This document shows, one piece after another, positions 12,870 through 24,600 of a DNA stretch of 64,000 nt. The stretch spans positions 72,774,426 to 72,838,425 of the forward strand of contig CM049309.1 of NCBI GenBank assembly GCA_026874595.1. Reading direction: 5' to 3'. The position numbers and the translations under genes are program-made. The notes under the pieces are model-generated. The model made no database searches and had not been told where the DNA came from. It was given only the letters and a program-made list of their open reading frames with translations. Numbering within the stretch: position 1 is the stretch's first letter; each line of letters begins with the position of its first letter. This DNA comes from Sipunculus nudus (taxonomy: Eukaryota > Annelida > Sipuncula > Golfingiida > Sipunculidae).

Positions 12870-15800
12870 AAATGTGGTAGATCTATCCATCTCCAGCCTC
12901 ACCCACTTTGGGTTGCAGAGCGCCACCTTGTGTCTGTATAAGAGACTAATCCATCTCATGACTGACATGATTATAACCAGGAGGTAGCACCAGCTCGGTG
13001 AAACTCACTTTCCCCAAATCAAAAGCCTTTTCCACTCTCCTTCAGATTAGTGAATAAGAATCCTTATTAGCCTTCAATTCCTTGGAGCAAGGAGAATTGA
13101 ATTTAATTTTCAAAATAATGTTTCCACGGGACTGAATTTTACAGGTCACAAAATTTGATTATTTCACACATTTGCAAATATGGTGCAAAATAATTATGAT
13201 GCAATATTAACCAACTGACTGACATGTCATAATCTGTAGGTACAGAAACTTTTGAATCACTTTCTTTGATCTAATTTTTTTTTTTTATTACCACTTTCCT
13301 TCAAATAAGTCAGCAAATCAGAACAATTTCTTTCCAAAAGTGAATGGAATTATTTTCAAAATATGTTTCCACAGGATATTGAGTTTTGCCTATTGTAAGT
13401 TTTGTTTCACACGCATTTTTGTATATATGGTACAAAACCTTTATCTCATGAACCCTGCACCAAATTTACCAGATTTTGCAGATCAAATGACTGCTATGAA
13501 TGCATCTGCTGTGGTGGCATATTCTTTTTTAGGTGAAATGTTATTTTCTGCTCATTCCTGAATTATAAAATATTTAAAAATTAGCCTTCATATCATGGTG
13601 ACCTGTATTTTAAGAGCAAGGAAAATTAAATGAGTGTGATTCAATGATTATTTTCAATAATGATTTCTTAATGCAAAAATTATATTGCCACTCATAAAAT
13701 TTTACAATTTCAAGTGATTCCTTTTTTAGTGTAAATCTGGTACCGAATTTCTCAGGCCAGCAGGAGCATTTGCCATATGAAATGTTATGTACAGGCACGT
13801 CTTGTCCATAACAACCACCTATTTTGGTACATATTTTCAATTTCAATGTTTCTTTTGTTTTATTACCCAATATCAAGCACAATATTTGAGTCAATATGAG
13901 ACCTAACCCTTTGACTCACTGAATCAAGGTCTGTGAAAGTATTGCTGCCCAAGACTTGATAGTATGAAAGATGGGGAAATACAGAAAGGGAAGATTAAAG
14001 GGGGGGGGATAAACAGGCAGAGTATACATAGTCTATGTTCATACACAACATGAATTGAAACAGCTTTTCACTCAAGAGAAAACAGTAAAGTCAAAATGTA
14101 CATGTGAATTAGACATTAACTGAATTTATTGCTATTACAATAACAAACATGTATTTGAATCAGGTAAACATTTGTTTAGACCTGGTTTATGTCATTTCTG
14201 TATACATCAGCATCCAGCACATAAGTTTAGTTCCAAAAGAGATGCATGCATGCATTCACACTAAGACTCACCCATTCAAACAATGATTCACACTGTATAG
14301 TCCCTATGCAAAATACAAGTACTTATCTTAGATAAACAAATGATAATGTATAAGAAATTAACACTTATTCCAAATACCTAACAAATGATGAGTACAGAAA
14401 ACCTAAACATAAAAGCTTATGTTTACCCCTCTGTTATTCAGTTTCAAACTTACTTTTGAGATGCTCGTGTAAATCTTAACTATCTATAAAGCCATTCAAA
14501 ATCATGCAGTGACATGGCGCTTTTAATCCATGTGCTGAGCATAAACTAAAGTTCACCCCTAAAGTAGGTCATGATAGATAAAGTTAACCCCTAAAGCGGT
14601 CATGATAGATTCTAGAATTCCTGCCACAACCAGTTTCTAGGTATTACCACTAGGGAAAACAGCACATGGACAAGAGTGTTCCGACCAATTAGAGCTGGGT
14701 ATTACAGGTCCAACCACGTTCAAAACCAGCAGTGCTACACTAGCAGTGGTCACAGGAAACTTTGTTGTCCTGTGCCATCTAACATCCCTGGTGGTGATAC
14801 CTAACAAACAATGCTATAGAAAACAGTGATTAAGTGGAAGGAGTTCCTGATCAAATGTAGGGAGAACACTGCATAAGGATCAACAATAAAGGAGACAATG
14901 TGTACTTGGTATACACACTGCCTAAGTCACATTTCTGTAAGAAAAGCGACAATGTGACAGCTAAAAAAAAGACCATGTCACACCTCTGGGATATGTCACA
15001 GTTGACATAAAATACAACATCAGCTTATATGTTACATCAGACTCAGGAGAGACATGCCAATTTGCTGAATATGGCATCTAATTTCATTACATGTAACATT
15101 ATGTTGAATGTGACAGGTCACAAGAAAATGAGAAATGTGACTGCAGATTACATGCTGCAGTATGTTATATGTAACAGTAACTAAAAAATGTGACCTGATC
15201 ACATCTCCTTGAGATATGTGACAGCAAGCGAAAAGCGAAAGGAGCTCTGATGTGATGACATTAGCTCAGAAGTTAGGTCACATCTGAAGGAGACATGTAA
15301 CAGTCATAGCAGCAAAAATCCTACAATGATAAAACGTGACCAAATCACATCACAGTGAGACGTGTGATGGTGGTTTGAATGAGACATTAGCTTGAATATA
15401 ACAGTATAGTGTGCGTTTATGAAAGACTTCAGCACACAGGGATGTGAGAAGTGTATTCTTCTAAGACCTGCCTTTATACATGTGTGTTTAAAAAATTTCA
15501 GTGCATGCAAGGTCAGAGTTGACACTGTTGTTGGCTTCATATTTGAGGGGTTAAACGTTCACAATTTTTACTCTTTCAGTGTTTTGCGAGGGTTCCATTT
15601 TCATAAGTTCCCCAGAAAATAACCTACACGGAGTATGTCCATTCTCATATGAAAGCAAAATCGTAACTACAGGATGGGGACTGAGGGGGAACATCAACTG
15701 ATTGGAAATTTGAAAGATTTAACATAATTTATAATAACATTCTTTGATTTACAGGCAACATACAAGTAGTATTATCATTAATAGCGTCAATCTTTTTTTT

Positions 15801-15890
15801 TCTACTGTCCTTCGGAGAAGTCTCTTTTTCATACAGGTTTTTATATGGCAATAATTTCCCTTTTGGGAATACCGCGACTTTGAAACCCTC
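12870..15890. other. Intergenic, no gene seen
   Basis: AT-rich sequence without a supported exon. A diffuse repeat at about 14,950-15,380 repeats words such as ATGTGACAG and CACATCTCCTTGAGATATGTGACAG. The MTFR 3' UTR (transcribed leftward) may reach into the right part. Confidence 0.45.
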
Positions 15891-16104
15891 TCAAACAAAA
15901 AGTCAACCACAATATGACAAAGTATATTACACTCTGAGAAAAGTCAACCACAGTATGTCAAAGTATATTACACTCTGAGAAAAGTCAACCACAGTATGTC
16001 AAAGTATATTACACTCTGAGAAAAGTCAACCACAGTATGTCAAAGTATATTACACTCTGAGAAAAGTCAACCACAGTATGTCAAAGTATATTACACTCTG
16101 AGAA
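15891..16104. repeat. 41-bp tandem repeat, five copies
   Basis: AGTCAACCACAGTATGTCAA followed by AGTATATTACACTCTGAGAA recurs with starts at 15,901, 15,942, 15,983, 16,024 and 16,065, exactly 41 bp apart. The last four copies are virtually identical and the first has a few changes, which indicates recent expansion. It lies about 0.55 kb past the MTFR stop codon and could be in its 3' UTR. Confidence 0.9.
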
Positions 16105-16652
16105 GTTGTCACATTGTGCGCCATTACCAGTCATCTGCTGGTAGCTCCATGTCTCAAAAATCTAGATCTGTTTACTTTGTAACAATGGATACCAGTGGCA
16201 CCTGTGCATGTACTTGTATGTAAATGTAATGCAAGTTGATGCATTATTCATTCTCTGAACCAAGAAGTATCCTGATCTAAATGAAAGCTAAAACAATCTC
16301 CTTAAGTGTTACAATGGTGCCCCATCCTCAGCCAAGAATGTGTGTATTCAAATGATTAGTATATATATCACCTCCTTCACTCTGCAGTTATTAGTATTAT
16401 ATATAGCTCATCTAGATAACATACACATGATGAATGATAATGTGATACCTTCTGAAACGTTACTGGTGTAACAAATGTATGTTTCTTACACTGGCATTTT
16501 ATCCACAACAAAAATCTCCTAGAAGTGTATGATTAACATGCATGCAACACATGATGTTTGTAATATTGCATTGAGACAGGTCAAACCCTAATGATGACTG
16601 TAGAGTGACAGATCCATACTACAGCAGTAAATCTGTTAAACCACTGCTGGTG

Positions 16653-16718
16653 TCATGTATTAAGAAGTGTTAATGGTCGATTAACTCTGCTTCTGCTCTT
16701 TAACAGGTGGGGCCCAGG
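16653..16718 (-). CDS. MTFR1: MTFR coding exon 8 (C-terminus)
   Basis: The acceptor is TTTTGTGTTTCAG and the exon enters in phase 0. It encodes 21 residues beginning PGPHLLKSRSR and stops at TGA (16,655-16,653). Human MTFR1 has GPHMLKP at the same place, which identifies this very short terminal exon. Confidence 0.85.
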   Translation of the reverse strand, partial: PGPHLLKSRSRVNRPLTLLNT

Positions 16719-18633
16719 CTGAAACACAAAAAGAAAAACATTCATTTTATCTATGATGAAAGTTTGTCATAAAATGATTTTTTTGTTTATATAAAATATT
16801 AACAAGATGTCTACAATCTCTGAACAATCACAAGGCAGGCCTTACATGATAAGAGTAAATTAAATAATGTTTTGTTGATGTTATAGCCCTAGTAAACATA
16901 CTCTGATCAGCTACAGTTGATTAGTATCAGGTATAGTCAGGAACTATGTGTCATGATGAACAGCTCATGAAAAAAAAGATCTTTCCCTTATACATTTTAA
17001 TAATTCCAGAATAATCATTTTAACCTATTTAATGTCTAACATAGTTTTATATTTTTGCTGTAAGCATTGTTAAACTGAGACACAAGTATGTACAGTGAAA
17101 ATGGGCATATCCATAAAGTGAGCTACTCTATACAATGGACAGCTTGTGACAGTCCCTTTTTTCTCCTCCATATTAGGTATTTATGTTGTGGCCATGACCT
17201 CCATTATACTGAGCATCTCCATAAAATGGGCAGTTTGGACTCAAGGGTGCCCACATTACTGTGTCATATTTAGTATGTACACAAAAGACCTATGATATCA
17301 TATGCTGTTTGGACATGAGACAACATAGAGCCAACTGATCACTATTCCAGGATTCCTCTGATTTCCAGGATCGTTTGAAACTATTATATTAGGAAAGACA
17401 CTGATTATGTGTTGACCTGGGTTGTATTTATAAATTCTCTTACCGGTGTTGGTGGGGTGAAGGTTTTGACAGGTCGAGGCGATGGTGTGTGGCGTACGTT
17501 TTCCTTATCAACATCTGGACTGTGATGAGCACGGTGAGCAAATTTTTTCTTCAAGGCTTGGGCTATCAGACTGGCAGGATCATTCGCATCACTTGCTTTT
17601 GGGGGCTGTCTGAGAGGAGTGCCCCCTGGTGATCTGTAAGGGAACAAAACAGCATGGTAATAAAACCTTGCAAATATCTAATTATAAGTATTAGAACATG
17701 CTTTTTGTCATTTTTCACAGTTCAAGTAACAGTAAAATAGGCAGTAATAGTATCATCTCTGTACCAGGTTTTACAAGCAGAGGGACCCAACATTTATAAC
17801 ATCTGCTGTTTGTGTTTTATCATCAGACACCATCAGAGTCTGTTCTCCTTACCTATCCCAAACTTGGATACTAATAATGAAGCTTGTTTAAACATTATTT
17901 TTAGCGCAGCTGACTGAAAGACAACTGATGTATAGGAATGACGCTTTATCCATTGTCCGTCCAGCTAAAAGACGACTGATGTATAGGAATGACGCTTTAT
18001 CCATTGTCCGTCCAGCTAAAAGACGACTGATGTATAGGAATGACGCTTTATCCATTGTCCGTCCAGCTAAAAGACGACTGATGTATAGGAATGATGCTTT
18101 GTCCATTGTCCGTCCAGCTAAAAGACGACTGATGTATAGGAATGATGCTTTGTCCATTGTCCGTCCAGCTAAAAGACGACTGATGTATAGGAATGACGCT
18201 TTATCCATTGTCCGTCCAGCTAAAAGACAACTGATGTATAGGAATGACGCTGTATCCATTGTCCGTCCAGCTAAAAGACGACTGATGTATAGGAATGATG
18301 CTTTGTCCGTTGGCTGTTCGTTAGCAGGGCACAAATCATAACCAGTATTCCTGGAAACTTGTAACTGAATATCCAGGTAGGTTAATAAAAATCTCTTTGG
18401 AAACCTGAAATTAAGTCACTGCAACCTATATCCGTAGAGCTATGAGGCTCGTAACTACCCTCTAGAATAATTTAAAATTTGATACAAAACCTCCAGTATC
18501 TTGATATTTAGTGCATGGATTGTCATGAATCTATAAATATTGACCATGACTAGTTTTGTCAGTTTCTGGTGGCACCACCTGTATTTTTGTATCCGCCAAA
18601 ACAGAGTTTTGCGGATACTATGTTTTCAGCTGG

Positions 18634-18691
<58 letters not shown>

Positions 18692-21600
18692 GGCGTAGGT
18701 GTCCGGAGAACTCCTCCGTAACCGCTGGGCGGAATTTTCCGAAACCCGGGATTATGTTCGGGTCACATGTGAACTGCTGCGCCCCGATTTTGTTTTGACC
18801 TCTGACCTTTCCTCTGCGCTCTGCGTCCGTTTGTGCGTCTGTTTCCACACATAAACCCACATATCTCGGGAACCGTTTGACCGATCAGGAAAATTTTTTT
18901 GCACAAATGTAGCCCTCGGAGAGCTTTATAACATACACCAAAAATGGTGGCGCCACCTGCAACCATGTTTGCACAGTGTCCATCTGTTCGTCTGCCTTGG
19001 GTTAAAATCACTCATATCTCTGCAGTGACTTGACTAATTCACCTGAAATTCGGCATGCGCAAACATCCTGGATAGCTTTTCTGATTTTATGACAGGTGGC
19101 GCCACCTACATTCACGTTGAGGCTGCAGACATCCAAGCTCATATCTCGGGAACCGTTTGACCGATCAGGAAAATTCTTTTGCACAAATGTAACCCTTGGA
19201 GAGCTTTATAACATACACCAAAAATGGTGGCACCACCTGCAACCATGTTTGCACAGTGTCCATCTGTTCGTCTGCCTTGGGTTAAAATCACTCATATCTC
19301 TGCAGTGACTTGACTAATTCACCTGAAATTTGGCATGCGTATACATCCTGGATAGCTTATCTGATTTTATGACAGGTGGCGCCACCTACATTCACGTTTA
19401 CGCTGCAGACATCCAAGCTCATATCTCGGGAACCGTTTGACCGATCAGGAAAATTCTTTTGCACAAATGTAGCCCTTGGAGAGCTTTATAACATACACCA
19501 AAAATGGTGCCGCTACCTGCAACCATGTTTGTACAGTGTCCATCTGTTTGTCTGCCTTGGGTTAAAATCACTCATATCTCTGCAGTGACTTGACTAATTC
19601 ACCTGAAATTTGGCATGCTTATACATCCTGGATAGCTTTTCTGATTTTATGACAGGTGGCGCCACCTACATTCATGTTTATGCTGCAGACATCCAAGCTC
19701 ATATCTCAGGAACCGTTTGATTGATCAGGAAAATTTTTTTGCACAAATGTAGCCCTTGGAGAGCTTTATAACATACACAAAAAATGGTGGCGCCACCTGC
19801 AACCATGTTTGCACAGTGTCCAGCTGTTCGTCTGCCTTGGGTTAAAATCACTCATATCTCTGCAGTGGTTTGACTAATTCACCTGAAATTCTGCATGCTT
19901 ATACATCCTGGATAGCTTTTCTGATTTTATGACAGGTGGCGCCACCTACAATCAAGTTTACGCTGCAGACATCCAAGCTCATATCTAGGGAACCGTTTGA
20001 CCAATTGGGCCAAAATTTTGCATGTGTATAGTTCTCACAAAGCTCTTTATCATACGCTAAACTGGTGGCGCAACCTGCAACCCTTTTTTGCACAGCGTCC
20101 ATCTGTTTGTCTGCCAAGGGCAAAAATCACTCATATACAATATAGTGGTTTGACTTATCTGCCTTAAATTTTGCATATGTATACAACTTGGACGGCTTTC
20201 TGGATTTTTTGGTAGGTAGCGCAACCTACATACACAATTTGGCTGCAGACATCCATGCTGATATGCAACACTTCACCCGTTCCACTCTGATTTAGGCGGA
20301 TACAAGTAGTCGCTTGTCGACTACCCGTATTCTAGTTTTCTATTTTTTTACAATTATTTTTCTGTTTTTTTAGACCATCAAATGACACAGTTATGTCAGT
20401 TTCTCAGCTGTGGTTTCATCAAGTGTCCTGAAACCCAATGTGTTTATTGATTATGATTGGTTTCTTCAGTTCCTGAAGACTGGTGATGCCACCTGTATTT
20501 TTTCTATTTTTGATGCATTTTTTTCCTTTATTTTGAGACTGCCAAATTATATTGATAAGATCAGTTTCACAACTGTGGTTTCATCTGTGTCTGGAAACAT
20601 TGTGTTTATTAGGGCCCACTGAAGGCAAAGTTCTATCACATTTAACATCCATACCTTGCAATGGAACGTAGTTTGACAGTACCCAGGTTTTTTAGGACAT
20701 CACTCATGTTGGGCTGGCTTGCATTTGTTGACTTTGTACTTGTACTGGTTGCCTTTCTCTGTATACACCACACAAGGAACAAACGATTTACAAACAAATT
20801 TTTACATGGATCAGTAATATATATATTCCATAAAACAACTGTACCCCTCACCATTTTCAATACTTGAGGTTGTTCAATAATACCACAATAATTGGCATGA
20901 GAATTACATCAGAAAAACTGTATGTAGTAAGGTGTAATGAGTTTAAGTGTATAGTGTACAAATCCAATATTGAGCTATTTAAACTTAGTCTAAAGAGGAC
21001 TATAGTTACTTAAAACCAAGCACACAAGGCTAAATATGAATACAGCTGCAAAATATAAAACATTATGGTGACTTGTGAGATAATGGTAACTGTATCACAA
21101 CATGTAGACAGCCAGGTAGTCCCTATCAGCTGGGGGACTGTATTTGGCTGTGTTTGAAAAGAATATGAGCGAGTGAATAAAAAGCAAAACTTAATATTAA
21201 ATAGTAAGTCACAGAATAAAACTTACATTTACACAAATATTTAATTCTGTGATATTTAAATATAAATACATATGAATAATTACAAATCCATGTTTTATTC
21301 AACGGCAACCTGTTAAACATCACCTTGGTGTACTAGTTCAGAAAAGGTTTTTCAAATTTAAGTTTCTTTTCATGGCCATGGCAATTAAAAGGGGATCTAC
21401 GGTATCCCTTATGCATCTAATACTTACCCTTTTGATGATGTCTGTGACTGAAGGCAGCTGTTTTGCCACATTTGGGGGTGGGGGTGGGGGTGGAGGTGGG
21501 GGCGGAGGAAGACCAGGGGGAGGGCATGGAGGTGGGGGGGCCCCTAAAGGAGGAGGAGGGGGAGGTGGGGGTGGAGCAGCGGGAGTGCCTTGGACAGGTG

Positions 21601-24600
21601 GACCACCAGGACCTGTCATTCCTGAAGAAAAGAATATATAATATTATAAATTTATATATTTGTAAAACTGCAAAGAAAAATTAAATTCAAAATGGTTTGC
21701 AGGTACACTCATATGAATAAATAAATAAAGTTAATTATAACACCAAATAAAATATCTTAAAAAATAATTTAAAAAGGAATGCATTTGTCGCATTAATATC
21801 AACTAGAATATACCCATATCAGTACCTGCATCCACACTTTTCTTAAATTATGAATGAGCACTGACATGGCGTGCGCGTTTGAAATGCACTGACACAAATG
21901 TGGCGAGGGGTGAGATGTTCCGCGTCCAAAATCGTCCCAACGATTAACCCGCAACATGATTCACTTGTGCCAAAATTGCCGATATGGGCAGCGGTGAGAT
22001 GTTCCCGGTCTAAATTCGTCCCCGCGGTCAACCCACAACAACATTCATTTGTGTTGACCTAGCAGACTGCTTAGAAAAGGCCGACGCATATTGAATGTTT
22101 GGCAGACCATGTCAGGTTTGATTTGATTGGTTAGCGAGAGGAGAATCTGGACGACGCGGGCGCACTATGTGAGAATGGCCATGGCACACCGCAGGTATTA
22201 AACCCATAATAATATTTATCGATTTTGAGGCCATTTCTTGACCAAACGCCTAAAAAATATAAACTCGTTCTTCCCCGACCAAGATGCACCCTCCCATGAA
22301 GTTTGACGACCATGCGATCCCTAGCATGCGAATGAATCCGGACAGACAGACAGACAAACAAACAAACAGATTCCCGTGAATTATAGTATGATTAGAGTAC
22401 TTAAGAAGATAAGCTGTTCAAGAAATTACTGAATATACAGTTTATGCATGAAAGTGACTACAACATATGGGCCCAAAGATTCTGAAAGACAGGAAATAAC
22501 TATAAATACCAGTTATATATATATATCTCTTTCTCTACATATTCGCTGAATAACATGAATTTAAGAAGTGTTATTTTGGCTGTGTCTCCACATTTCTATA
22601 AATTAACACCAACTTTGGAATTTATTTCTACTGATATAACAATGTAAATATAAGGCTGTTTTACTTTTAAAGATATCTGAGACCTAATGTAAGCTGACCC
22701 ATCCTATGCATGAAATGTTTTTTCAAGGAATAAGAGCCAGAGGTTTAAAAAGAGTGAATTAGAATTAATAAGATCCTATCATTTGTGGCATAATGCATGC
22801 TTTATTTACAGAGTAGAAATGGTGGATAATAGAACATTATATATAAGAACCCCATCATGGCTGGTAACTCTATCTGTTAAGAGAATATAGAAGCAGTAAA
22901 AGTACATTTGACACAAGGTATACATCACCTGTATCCACCTGTATCCTACTGCTCTGCTCTTGAGCCACAACGATTCCCGCGATCTGCTGCCGCAGCAACA
23001 TCAGCTGGTCCTCCAGCTCACTAATCCTCTTCAAAGCCGCCGGGTCCGGAGTCTGGAAACCTGACATACTGGCTGGATTGTTACTGCCATAGCAAGTGTT
23101 GCTGCAGGCCGACTGTGAACAGCACTGGTTATTAGTGTGGTTACAGCTGTGTTTGCTGCGATTCTCATGCCTCTGTGAAGTTGTGGGAGTTGAGTCAAAA
23201 TCCCCAAGATCAAACAGTGAATGAATGTTCATACTGTCCCCAGCAGGGGTTGATGCTAAAGGTTTCTTTAGACCATCACTACTTGGAAACACCTGAGCTC
23301 TGAAATCATAAGATCAATAATGTGTCATTTCATTTGATAATATTGAAGATCTCTTGTAAATTATATATCAGTGGCTGTTGAACTTGCTATTTATTGGGAG
23401 AGCATCCCTCACTCAGTATGGGGATCAGGGGATGGGGGAATGGGATAAAAATATGCAAACTGATTGCTTGGTACTTAATATCTAATGTTAAGATCAAATT
23501 TATATATTTTTTTTTCACAGCAGAATCAAAAGTCCAGGGGGAGAAGATCAGTGGTCGTAATAACACCTTTCTGCCTGTCTCAGGCAGCCAAACATATGCA
23601 CGGAAAGGCAGTTTTCATTTGTACCAATCCATTGACAAGGTGTTCACCTGGATGTATTCCACATTAGTAGCTGGTTATAGTTGAGTACCAGTAAAAAACA
23701 TGATAAAAAAATGCATTACAGTAAACTGGACATTACAGTTACTGGCCAATATGTTAAACTTGTTACTCCTGCTCTTATTGCATGCAAGTGTGCATGTAGG
23801 AAAGCATGTAAGATGGCAGAACCAAGTTTACACTGAGCGAAGTGTGACTGAAAGGTTGACATGATGGTAGGATGCATCTTTAGCGGAAAGACAAACCTGG
23901 ATTAATGCCTTTCTGTTGGAAAGGTGAAAATTTCAGGGTATTACAATCCCTGAAGATGATGACTGAATGAAGATTATGTGTAGTTTAATAAAATTTAAAT
24001 AAAGTAAGACCTTGTGTCAAAACAGCAATAAGTCAAGCCCAATCCGTGATTTAATCATAAGCTTGAAAATCTGCAAGATTATTTAAAATTATTTGTAAGT
24101 AAAACTCGCTTGTGTCCATCTTTCAACATGTCAAAGTTTTCTATTGGTCTCTTTGACTTCAACACAAAGGGGTTTAACTGTACAAATCAGAGATAAAGGT
24201 TAGGTAATCCTAATAGCAAGTGGTGGTGTTATGTGGAGGGAGCACTGCATCCAGAACAAAGACTGGGCCCTTAGGTGATTGGTGGGTGCAAAGTGTGATG
24301 TCACAAGCAAATTTAGAAATGACTTAAATCTAGCAATAAATGTTGTTTTTATACTAACCTGAAAATTTTGGGATGGTAGTGTCAGAAATACTGATCTTTG
24401 ATGAGATCTAGAATTTTTAGTCACAGGTTTTCTCTGTTGGTAATGTCACTGTCAAGTTGACAGTGCTCATAGATGTGCCAATAGTTTCTGAACAAATCAC
24501 ACAACCTAATTGTTTTTTTTTTTGTGGAAAAATAAATAGGAAAAAAAGTCCCCCCTCAAGGAATAGGGTTCAGTTTATTTAATATCTTTATTAATATTTT

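Larger units (their letters stand above)
18588..20335 (+). mobile_element. Helentron-like element with (CCG)n tract and 280-bp core repeats, in MTFR intron 6
   Basis: The left arm TGTATCCGCC (18,588-18,597) has a local inverted copy GCGGATAC (18,611-18,618), making a hairpin. The right arm GGCGGATACA (20,295-20,304) is inverted to the left arm. It is followed by the hairpin GTAGTCGCTTGTCGACTAC, then CCGTATT and CTAG (20,332-20,335), then TTTT. Inside are (CCG)19 and about five 280-bp units with two palindromic GGTGGCGCCACC-type motifs each. There is no transposase or Rep-helicase frame, so it is non-autonomous. Confidence 0.65.

Noticed and set aside
15891-16104. CRISPR-like array
   Set aside because: Units are contiguous 41-bp copies with no unique spacers, and the context is an animal genome with spliced genes.
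17888-18341. Long open frames on both strands (148 and 137 residues) across the 51-bp repeat
   Set aside because: The frames stay open only because the period is divisible by three. They lie in an MTFR intron, match no family and mirror each other.
18618-18860. Polyglycine and polyproline frames over the (CCG)n tract
   Set aside because: Microsatellite translation inside a non-coding transposon.
21372-21641. Polyglycine frame on the + strand
   Set aside because: Antisense shadow of the MTFR polyproline exon, whose conserved flanks and splice sites are on the - strand.
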